A program made the translations under genes and the position numbers. Positions 1 to 5,962 of a stretch of 11,760 bases of DNA are shown one piece after another. The first letter of the stretch is position 1; every line of letters begins with the position of its first letter. Below the pieces are notes generated by a model that searched no databases, had not been told where the DNA came from, and worked only from the letters and a program-made list of their open reading frames with translations. The stretch is taken from NCBI GenBank assembly GCA_003456125.1, contig DMPD01000245.1:1-11760 (forward strand), written 5' to 3'. This stretch comes from Cyanobacteria bacterium UBA8156 (GTDB lineage Bacteria; Cyanobacteriota; Cyanobacteriia; Pseudanabaenales; Pseudanabaenaceae).

Positions 1-1947
1 AGGATAAAACCGGGCGATCGCCGCGGCCAACTGCGGCCGCCGTTGCGGATCCCCCAAATCCTCCAACAACCAACCCACATTCAACAACCGGGGATGGGTT
101 TTCTGGAATGTCGATTGACCATCGGCCCAGGGAATCCCCCACTTCCCTGCCATGTCCTTCAACACGTCCTCCGCTTGCGGAAATTCCCGCAACAGTCCTT
201 GGCACGCCCGCCGGAAATGGGCGATCGCCTCTTTGTCATGGGTTTTGAGGTAGCCGGCCATTCCCGCCGTGAGATCGGGGTAAGTGAAGTTCAAGGATAC
301 GGAGGCGGGCAACAAATCCGGCAAAATTTTGGGCAAGGTTCGTTTCAGGGTTTCCGTTGCGTTCAACATTTCTCGGCCGTCGAACAGACCAGCCCGCCGT
401 TGCCATTGTGCGCGGATGCTCTCCTCCAAATCTTCCACCTGACCCTTTTGCCAACGTTGGGCGTGCAACGCCGGCCCGATCCCCGACACGGTCGAGCGCA
501 CGCCGAAGGCCGTAGGCAGTTCCCAAGCCCGCGCATTTTTCACCGCCGTGAGGTTTAACCGCAGGCGATCGAACGCATAGGACCACCAGGAACCTACGTT
601 GGCGCTGAAGGGATGCCGCCCCTGTTTCTGTTGCCGCAGCTTTCCCGCCGCCCGCAGAAATTCCCGTTCTTCTTGCAGGAACAACGCCCGGCGCTCGGAG
701 AGTCCACAAACATCGTTTTGGGCTTGAGTCCAGGCATCTTTCTCCGATTCCGCCTCTTTGTGTAAATCGGAGCTGCGCAAGCTCTGGTGCGGATCGCCGA
801 GGGGATACCCTGCCCAATAGGTTTGCCACTGGCACTGCAACCACCGGTTCCAGGTGTCGTTTTCCGGTGCTAACCCCGGCATCCAGCGCTCATCCTGGGC
901 CCGAATTGCGGCAAATGCTAAGTTGCCCAAACGCTCCCACTCCTCCAACAAAGTTTGGCGAGCCATCTGCATCGCCGCCTTGACTTTGGCTTGGGGCAAC
1001 ACCATCACAATTACGTTGGGAAAACCCGCTGTGAGCAAAGCCCGATCGCCCGGTGTGGGTACCCAAGGCGCAAAATCGATCCAGCCCGGAAAATTGCCGA
1101 CCCCCTGCACCAACCAAGCATCAATCAAAGGTTGGCCCCACAAACTCGGATAGACCAAGGTATCGGGGCCATACTTCCAAGCCAAGGCCCAGCACACCCG
1201 CGCCGACAGGTAGTGCAACAACCACGACCCCGCCCAAAAATCCCGCATCTTGCGGCTGGCTTTGATCAGCTCCTGCACCGGCGAAAAGCTGAAGGTCACT
1301 AGGTGGGGACGGGATAACCCCGCCTCCCCATGGGGCCAGCGCTGCACTTCAGCGGGGGTGAGATCGTAGCCAGCCAAGGCCCCCGCCAAAGCGGCCGTCA
1401 AGCTCAAGTGACTCCAAATCGAACCATCGGGAATGCGCGTTTCCGCCGGCATCAACAACAGCGATGGATCGCCAAACCGTTGGCCTACCGCCTCCGGCAA
1501 ACACCGCCACAACCACCAAAAGACCCGGCGGGGATCGGTCTCCTGTGGGAGAAACTCCGGAAACAAACCGGCTTCCACTTCCAAAAACACCTGGGTACGG
1601 TTCTTTTCCCCCCGGGCCATGGTTTCTTGATGGGCAGCATTGGGCAGTTTCCAGGATTGCTTCGCGCCCGATAGCAAATGGGAAATCACCAACCCGTTTT
1701 GGTCGTAGTTGAGAAAGGCGCTGAGGCTGCCAATGGCGGCCCGATCGCTCGCGGCGGTAAGGTAATCGGCGGCCCAAATGTGTTTCGAGAGCGTGCCACC
1801 CCCCGCTTCGACGTTCGGCCAATCCGTCATCACCGCCAGATTTTCCCAAAAACTTTGCCCGCCCCGACCATAGTTGGTGTGCAACGCCTTCAAGACGGGA
1901 TCGTGCAAAATCCCCCAAATTTTGGCCTGCCAATAGGGCTTTTCCAT
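1..1947 (-). CDS. cmr2: Type III-B CRISPR Cas10/Cmr2, N-terminal 649 residues (runs off left edge)
   Basis: I translated the minus strand from the ATG at 1947 to base 1: 649 codons without a stop, so the gene is intact here but truncated by the window edge. Cmr2 is the large Cas10 subunit of the Cmr effector complex, which uses crRNA to bind target transcripts; in this family the Palm domains make cyclic oligoadenylate and the HD domain can cut DNA. Visible features are an N-terminal HD-type motif LHDP with His15-Asp16, then HIWAADYLTAASDRA at 56-70, KASRKMRDFWAGSWLLHYLS near 229-248, and the family-typical WELPTAFGVRSTVSGIGP in the second half. The GGDD cyclase motif is not seen; in full-length homologues it lies further C-terminal, beyond the edge. 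An AGGTAA ribosome-binding sequence precedes the ATG by a few bases. It is the first gene of a leftward transcript, diverging from the amidotransferase. Identification is from family sequence patterns; activity is inferred. Confidence 0.92.
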   Translation of the reverse strand, partial: MEKPYWQAKIWGILHDPVLKALHTNYGRGGQSFWENLAVMTDWPNVEAGGGTLSKHIWAADYLTAASDRAAIGSLSAFLNYDQNGLVISHLLSGAKQSWKLPNAAHQETMARGEKNRTQVFLEVEAGLFPEFLPQETDPRRVFWWLWRCLPEAVGQRFGDPSLLLMPAETRIPDGSIWSHLSLTAALAGALAGYDLTPAEVQRWPHGEAGLSRPHLVTFSFSPVQELIKASRKMRDFWAGSWLLHYLSARVCWALAWKYGPDTLVYPSLWGQPLIDAWLVQGVGNFPGWIDFAPWVPTPGDRALLTAGFPNVIVMVLPQAKVKAAMQMARQTLLEEWERLGNLAFAAIRAQDERWMPGLAPENDTWNRWLQCQWQTYWAGYPLGDPHQSLRSSDLHKEAESEKDAWTQAQNDVCGLSERRALFLQEEREFLRAAGKLRQQKQGRHPFSANVGSWWSYAFDRLRLNLTAVKNARAWELPTAFGVRSTVSGIGPALHAQRWQKGQVEDLEESIRAQWQRRAGLFDGREMLNATETLKRTLPKILPDLLPASVSLNFTYPDLTAGMAGYLKTHDKEAIAHFRRACQGLLREFPQAEDVLKDMAGKWGIPWADGQSTFQKTHPRLLNVGWLLEDLGDPQRRPQLAAAIARFYP

Positions 1948-1978
1948 GGCTTACCTTTGCTCCGTGTTGGCATTTTGG

Positions 1979-1984
1979 ATTATC
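1979..1984 (-). promoter_or_regulatory. Possible -10 element (GATAAT) for cmr2
   Basis: Read on the minus strand, GATAAT lies about 31 nt upstream of the Cmr2 ATG inside the 110-bp divergent gap. No good -35 hexamer is seen at 16-18 nt spacing (TTGACG is 13 nt away, TTGAAT 20 nt), so this is only a weak candidate. Confidence 0.25.
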
Positions 1985-2022
1985 GCGGTCGGTTTAACGT
2001 CAACATTCAAGATGTTTTTGCG

Positions 2023-2051
2023 TTGACGGGAGCCGTGGCGATCGCTAGGAT
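2023..2051 (+). promoter_or_regulatory. Sigma70-type promoter TTGACG-17-TAGGAT for the amidotransferase operon
   Basis: TTGACG at 2023-2028 and TAGGAT at 2046-2051 are separated by exactly 17 nt. The expected transcription start, about 7 nt past the -10, falls on or next to the ATG at 2058, implying a leaderless or nearly leaderless transcript. No Shine-Dalgarno sequence precedes this ATG, which fits. A HIP1 octamer lies in the spacer at 2038-2045. Confidence 0.5.
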
Positions 2052-2057
2052 AACCTT

Positions 2058-2733
2058 ATGAAACTCTGGATTTGGCAACACGTGCCCTTTGAGGGGCCCG
2101 GGGCGATCGCCGATTGGGCGGCTGATCGTGGTTTGGCGCTACACACGGGGTTAGCGGGGCGCGATCCGTTCCCGACCCTAGGGCCGGGCGATCGCCTGGT
2201 GGTGATGGGGGGGGCCGATGAACGTAGACGAAGAGGAGCTGTATCCTTGGCTCCGGGTCGAAAAAGCCTTTTTGCAAGGGGCCATGGAGGCCGGCCATCG
2301 GATTTTGGGAATTTGTTTGGGGGCCCAACTGTTGGCGCGGGTGTTGGGGGCCGCCGTCCGGCCCAACGGTCAGCCGGAGATTGGCTGGTTCCCGGTAACC
2401 AAGGTGCAAGATCACCCCTGGATCGCCTCCTGTCCCGATCCCTGGCCGGTGTTTCACTGGCACGGCGATACTTTTGAGGTGCCGGCGGGGGCGGTTCCCC
2501 TGTTTACCAGCGCGGCCTGCGCCCACCAGGGGTTTGTCTGGGGCGATCGCCTGTTGGCGTTGCAGTTTCACCCCGAGATGACGGCGTCGGGCATCGCCGA
2601 TTTGATCGCCCACAGTGAGGTTGGCACCGGCCCCTACATTCAGCCGGCCGAGACGATGCTGGCGGCCATAACCGAGCACGGCGATCGCACCGCCCTCAAG
2701 GCTTTGCTGGACGCATGGTGGGGGCCATCGTGA
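2058..2733 (+). pseudogene. Class I glutamine amidotransferase (GMP synthase-like), frameshifted in a G8 run
   Basis: Two overlapping frames make one amidotransferase. Frame 1 starts at ATG 2058 (MKLWIWQHVPFEG) and is family-like through VVMGG, ending at the G-run 2207-2214, after which it turns into low-quality sequence stopping at 2477. Removing one G restores MGGPMNVDEEELYPWL and joins frame 2, which runs to the TGA at 2731-2733. The restored product would be 224 residues with the catalytic triad present: Cys86 in GICLGAQ, His171 and Glu173 in QFHPEM. This is the stand-alone GATase class related to the GMP synthase glutaminase domain, which hydrolyses glutamine or gamma-glutamyl compounds; the substrate is unknown. 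As written the gene is broken, but all other sites look intact, so a recent mutation, a slippage-switched gene or a homopolymer sequencing error are all possible. Frame 2 has its own ATG at 2218, but that product would lack the first beta-strands and the GGP loop. Confidence 0.8.
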
Positions 2734-3800
2734 GCGCCCGCGACAGCGAACGGTTGTTGCACCGGTTTCAGACCAGCGGCGCCCTACCCCTCCCCACCAC
2801 CGTTTTCTGGTGGGACGGCATTCCCCCCGGGGGCACGACGTCCGTGGTCGATCTGACCGGCTGGCCATCGCGGCTAGATTTTGCTTGGGTGGGGGACACG
2901 CTGACTCCGGTACAGGGTTTTTTGGCGCGGGGGCGGGTAGATTTCATCCAGGGAGACGGCTGGAGTCCCGCCATGGTGCAAGAATTGCGGCAGTACCGCT
3001 ACGAATGCTTTGCGATCGGCGAAGCGGAATTGCACTTGTGGCCGACCCCTGCCCCCCCTCTCTCTCGGCCGTTGCTGGCGATCCACGAACGGTTTGTGCG
3101 GCCCCTTTTGCACCCCGAAGCTCCCATGCTGGATTTGGGGGCCCTGCTGACGCAACACGGCATCCCACCCCGCGGGGTGGTGCACGTTGGTGCCCACGAA
3201 GGCCAAGAATTTGCGGAGTACCGCCGGTTGGGGTGCTGCCCGATCGCCCTGATCGAAGCCAACCCCCACGTGTTTGCCCGCTTGCGCGATCGCCTTGGCG
3301 AGGAGCCGGATGTTTTTTTGGTGGAAGGGGCGATCGCCGCAGATTGGGGAGAAGCCACGCTGCACCTCACCTCCTGGGATCAGAGCAGCTCGTTGCTCCC
3401 CTTAGCCCAGCACCGCGAAGTGTACCCCGACATCGCCGAAGTGGGGCAAATCCAGGTAGCCACCCGCCCTCTCGACAGCTTGTTTGGCCGGGAACTGCCC
3501 CCGGCGGCGGCGTTTAACCTCCTCAACATCGATGTCCAGGGTGCCGAAGGCCAAGTCTTGCGCGGAGCCCGCCACCTGCTGACCCATACAGCGGCCATCC
3601 AGCTCGAAGTGAACTACGCCGAAATGTATACCGGGTGCCCTCTGATCGACGATCTGGATCATTTCCTAGAACCGCTGGGGTTCGAGCGGGTGGCCGTCAC
3701 CACTCCCTTTCACCACACCTGGGGGGACGCGTTGTACGTGCGGCGGGAAACCCCTCTGCCTGCGGTATCGTCAGAGGGGGAAAACCGGGAGCAAGCATAA
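2715..3800 (+). CDS. FkbM family methyltransferase with an unrecognised N-terminal region
   Basis: The C-terminal part (about 140-345 of 361 residues) is an FkbM-type SAM-dependent methyltransferase: SAM-binding loop VVHVGAHEGQE at 155-165, acidic EANP at 181-184, and NIDVQGAE at 271-278, which ends the strand typical of this family. Such enzymes usually O-methylate sugars, polyketides or other small molecules; the substrate here cannot be read. Residues 1-135 are rich in Trp and Pro, with no motif I know, and make the protein longer than the common roughly 240-residue cyanobacterial FkbM proteins. Two starts are possible: ATG 2715, or GTG 2730, which forms a GTGA overlap with the amidotransferase stop and has a GGTGGGGG stretch 5 nt upstream; they differ by five residues. 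Either way translation is coupled to the preceding gene. The stop at 3798-3800 overlaps the next ATG. Confidence 0.85.
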   Translation: MVGAIVSARDSERLLHRFQTSGALPLPTTVFWWDGIPPGGTTSVVDLTGWPSRLDFAWVGDTLTPVQGFLARGRVDFIQGDGWSPAMVQELRQYRYECFAIGEAELHLWPTPAPPLSRPLLAIHERFVRPLLHPEAPMLDLGALLTQHGIPPRGVVHVGAHEGQEFAEYRRLGCCPIALIEANPHVFARLRDRLGEEPDVFLVEGAIAADWGEATLHLTSWDQSSSLLPLAQHREVYPDIAEVGQIQVATRPLDSLFGRELPPAAAFNLLNIDVQGAEGQVLRGARHLLTHTAAIQLEVNYAEMYTGCPLIDDLDHFLEPLGFERVAVTTPFHHTWGDALYVRRETPLPAVSSEGENREQA

Positions 3801-4417
3801 TGCAAGCCATTTTGTGGAGTTTGGTACTGTTGGGCAGTTTGGCCGGCCCCATCGCCGCTGTGGAACCCGGCACCCTCGATCGCCTTGTGAGCCGGGGCTG
3901 GATGAGTCGCGATCGCCAGGGCAACTTTCGGGAAGGGGAATTGGTGAGCCGGGCCGAGTTGGCCAACGTTCTGGTGAAAGCCTTTGAATTAGACCGGCGC
4001 CAGGGCCGAGACAACGTCGCTGTCCCCCCCGACGTACCGCGCAGCCACTGGGCCTACAGCGACATTCAGCGGGTTTTGGCCACCGGCGTGATGGGCGGGG
4101 TCAACGGTAACCGATTTTTGCCCAACGGGCGCGTAACGCGGGCCGAAGGCTTTGCGATCGTGGCCAACGCCTTTGGGGTATACCAATTTCCTGCCACCAC
4201 CATCGACGAAATTTTGCGGCCCTTCCCCGATGCCAAAGCGGTTCCCACCTGGGCGCGGCCGGCCCTGGCCACCGCCCTCAATGAGGGGTTTGTGAACCTG
4301 CAGGCGGGAGCCATTCAACCCCGACAACCCATGACCCGCGGCGACCTGGCCTACGCCCTGGCCCGCCACCTCGACAAAGAGCAGGGGCGGACGCGGCAAT
4401 TCCCGGAGGTTCGGTAG
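3800..4417 (+). CDS. Small secreted SLH-domain protein
   Basis: This 205-residue protein starts at the ATG overlapping the methyltransferase stop (TAATG), with GGGAG eight bases upstream. The frame is open further back to 3635, but that extension lies inside the methyltransferase and would bury the signal peptide. Residues 1-20 are a hydrophobic signal sequence ending in IAA, so the product is exported. The rest is essentially SLH repeats: a divergent one around 25-66 (LVSRGWMSRDRQGNFREGELVSRAEL), a clear one at 78-125 (HWAYSDIQRVLATGVMGG, then FLPNGRVTRAEGFAIV), and a third at 141-190 (PFPDAKAVPTWARPAL, ending MTRGDLAYALARHL). SLH modules bind peptidoglycan-linked polymers. No porin beta-barrel or coiled coil follows, unlike the large cyanobacterial SLH porins, so it is likely a periplasmic or wall-bound accessory protein. 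The function beyond anchoring is unknown. Confidence 0.87.
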   Translation: MQAILWSLVLLGSLAGPIAAVEPGTLDRLVSRGWMSRDRQGNFREGELVSRAELANVLVKAFELDRRQGRDNVAVPPDVPRSHWAYSDIQRVLATGVMGGVNGNRFLPNGRVTRAEGFAIVANAFGVYQFPATTIDEILRPFPDAKAVPTWARPALATALNEGFVNLQAGAIQPRQPMTRGDLAYALARHLDKEQGRTRQFPEVR

Positions 4418-4421
4418 CGAT

Positions 4422-4427
4422 TACAAT
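4422..4427 (+). promoter_or_regulatory. Possible -10 element (TACAAT) upstream of the aminotransferase
   Basis: TACAAT lies in the 34-bp gap between the SLH gene and the aminotransferase, 24 nt before its ATG. The only nearby -35 candidate is TTCCCG at 4400-4405 (16-nt spacer, poor match). The aminotransferase may have its own start here or be read through from the upstream operon. Confidence 0.25.
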
Positions 4428-4451
4428 ACCAAAACCCTGATTTTCCGAACC

Positions 4452-5603
4452 ATGCAAGACAAATTAATGTTGATGATTCCGGGGCCCACCCCCGTCGCCG
4501 AGAGCACCCTGTTGGCCCTGGCCAAAGCCCCGATTGGGCACCGCACCAAAGAATTCAGCGCCATCTTTGCCGACGTGGTGACCAAGCTGAAATGGCTGCA
4601 CCAGACCACCAACGACGTGTTGATCCTCTCAGCCAGCGGCACCGGGGCCATGGAAGCCGGCATCATCAACTTTTTGTCGAAAGGCGATCGGGTGCTGGTG
4701 GGCGACAACGGCAAATTTGGTGAACGTTGGGCGGAAGTCTGTGAGGCCTATGGTCTGCAAACCGAACGCATCCGGGCCGAATGGGGTCAGCCCCTCGATC
4801 CCGAAGCCTTTCGCGCCGCCCTCGAAGCCGACACCGCCAAAACCATCGCGGCGGTGATTGTCACCCACAGCGAAACTTCGGCCGGCGTGCTGAATGACCT
4901 CGCCACCATCAACCGCTCCGTGAAAGCCCATGGGCGGGCCCTGATGATGGTGGATGCCGTCACCAGTTTGGGGGCGACGAACGTGCCCGTAGACGAATGG
5001 GGTTTGGATGTAGTCGCCTCCGGTTCCCAGAAAGCCTACGCCATTCCCCCCGGGCTGGGGTTTGTGGCCGTGAGTGCCAAGGCTTGGGAAGCCTACAAAA
5101 CCGCCGATTTGCCCCGCTATTACCTAGATTTGGGCAAATACCGCGAAGATGCGGCTAAGGACACCACGCCCTTTACCCCCGCCGTCAACCTGATTGTGGC
5201 CCTGCAGGCCGCGTTGGCTCAGATGCAACAAGAAGGGTTGGACAACATTTTTGCCCGGCACCGCCGGCAGCGGAACGCCACCCGGGCTGCCATGAAAGCC
5301 TTGGGGTTGGGGCTGCTGGCCGCCGACACCCACGCCAGCGATGCCATTACCGCCGTGGTGCCCCCCGCCGGTCTGGATGCCGAACAAATTCGCAAAGCCC
5401 TCCAGCAGAAGTTTGACATTGCCATGGCCGGCGGCCAAGATCACCTGAAGGGGAAAATTTTTCGGATGGGGCACCTGGGGTTTGTCTGCGATCGCGACGT
5501 ATTGACGGCGATCGCCGCGTTGGAGGCCACCCTGCAATCCCTGGGCTGGACGTTTCCCGCCGGGGCAGGGGTCACCGCGGCCATTGGTCACCTGAACGCC
5601 TAG
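4452..5603 (+). CDS. Class V PLP aminotransferase, alanine/serine-glyoxylate type
   Basis: The 383-residue product is full length for the family, which moves an amino group from serine or alanine to glyoxylate (photorespiratory glyoxylate removal) in the cytoplasm. Visible features: N-terminal MIPGPTPVAESTL with conserved GPTP; RTKEF at 31-35; phosphate-binding ASGTGAMEA at 61-69; Asp168 in MMVDAVTSLG, expected to hold the PLP ring nitrogen; and GSQKAYAIPPGLGF, in which Lys194 is the expected Schiff-base lysine. The C-terminal domain carries FRMGHLGFVCDRDV. Cyanobacterial homologues were historically labelled 'soluble hydrogenase 42 kDa subunit', a name not supported by the PLP fold. ATG 4452 is chosen because it precedes the conserved MIPGPTP block; no Shine-Dalgarno is evident. 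It follows the SLH gene by 34 bp on the same strand and converges with the ATPase. Serine versus alanine preference cannot be read. Confidence 0.93.
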   Translation: MQDKLMLMIPGPTPVAESTLLALAKAPIGHRTKEFSAIFADVVTKLKWLHQTTNDVLILSASGTGAMEAGIINFLSKGDRVLVGDNGKFGERWAEVCEAYGLQTERIRAEWGQPLDPEAFRAALEADTAKTIAAVIVTHSETSAGVLNDLATINRSVKAHGRALMMVDAVTSLGATNVPVDEWGLDVVASGSQKAYAIPPGLGFVAVSAKAWEAYKTADLPRYYLDLGKYREDAAKDTTPFTPAVNLIVALQAALAQMQQEGLDNIFARHRRQRNATRAAMKALGLGLLAADTHASDAITAVVPPAGLDAEQIRKALQQKFDIAMAGGQDHLKGKIFRMGHLGFVCDRDVLTAIAALEATLQSLGWTFPAGAGVTAAIGHLNA

Positions 5604-5650
5604 TTGGTCGGGTTCTCCCCCGGCCGTGCGGGAGCGCAGAGCCATTTGCC

Positions 5651-5681
5651 AAGTCCCTCTCCCCTGGTGGGAGAGGGATTT
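5651..5681. repeat. Palindromic interspersed repeat (CCCTCTCCC hairpin, PQGEGE-type)
   Basis: CCCTCTCCC at 5655-5663 pairs perfectly with GGGAGAGGG at 5669-5677 around a 5-nt CTGGT loop. Pairing extends outward to 5651 and 5681 with one G-U, giving up to 13 bp. It is followed by TTTAGGGTGGGG. This matches the widespread bacterial interspersed palindrome that, when translated, reads like 'PLPQGEGE' or 'PKSLSHQGRG'. It sits 47 bp after the aminotransferase stop and could help end that transcript, although no free T-run follows the stem. Confidence 0.7.
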
Positions 5682-5712
5682 AGGGTGGGGGGGATAGCTG
5701 CGGTGTGACACA

Positions 5713-5962
5713 GGTAAAAAGCGAACTCCGGTTCGTTCCGAGCGAACTGCAGTAGGTAAAAAGCGCACTCGTGTTCGTTCCGAGCGAACTGCAGTAGGTA
5801 AAAAGTGCACTCGTGTTCGTTCCAAGGGAACTGCAGTCGGTAAAAAGTGCACTCCGGTTCGTTCCAAGCGCACTGCAGTCGGTAAAAAGCGCACTCCGGT
5901 TCGTTCCAAGCGCACGGCAGTCGGTAAAAAGTGAACTTCGGTGCGTTGAGAGCGTACCCAGC
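5713..5962. repeat. Tandem array of 42-bp units (five full, one degenerate)
   Basis: Units begin with GGTAAAAAG at 5713, 5755, 5797, 5839, 5881 and 5923, exactly 42 bp apart. Each continues with a (C/T)G(A/C)ACTC-type arm, a GTTCGTTCC centre, then a (G/C)(A/C)ACTGCAGT-type arm. The first five differ from each other at only a few positions, mostly C/T, A/C or G/A swaps in the arms. The sixth is decayed and runs up to the ATPase stop codon. There are no unique spacers, so it is not a CRISPR. 42 is a multiple of three, which leaves several frames open by accident. It fills the gap between the convergent aminotransferase and ATPase genes. Confidence 0.93.
5842..5916 (-). terminator. Intrinsic terminators in repeat units 5 and 4 for the ATPase transcript
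   Basis: Read on the minus strand, unit 4 gives AGTGCGCTTGG, loop AACGAA, then CCGGAGTGCACT: about 11 pairs with two G-U pairs and one bulged G, running directly into TTTTT (plus-strand A-run 5842-5846). Unit 5 forms nearly the same stem at 5888-5916 with its T-run at 5884-5888. Units 1 and 2 also form hairpins before TTTTT: unit 1 has the short CGAAC-CGGA-GTTCG, unit 2 a longer stem with one mismatch. The T-run follows the stem only on the minus strand, so the array should stop transcription coming from the ATPase gene. Confidence 0.55.

Noticed and set aside
236..844. Separate minus-strand gene of 202 codons and similar short frames at 890-1117 and 1349-1933
   Set aside because: They are out of frame with the continuous Cmr2 reading frame 1947-1, which carries the recognisable family sequence.
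2056..2868. 270-codon minus-strand frame opposite the amidotransferase and methyltransferase
   Set aside because: Arg/Pro/Gly-rich shadow with no domain, opposite family-recognisable coding sequence.
3635..4417. Long form of the SLH protein starting at 3635
   Set aside because: The extension overlaps 166 bp of the methyltransferase and hides the signal peptide, whereas ATG 3800 has a well-spaced GGGAG and an immediate signal sequence.
5713..5962. CRISPR array
   Set aside because: The units are contiguous 42-bp near-identical copies with no unique spacers.
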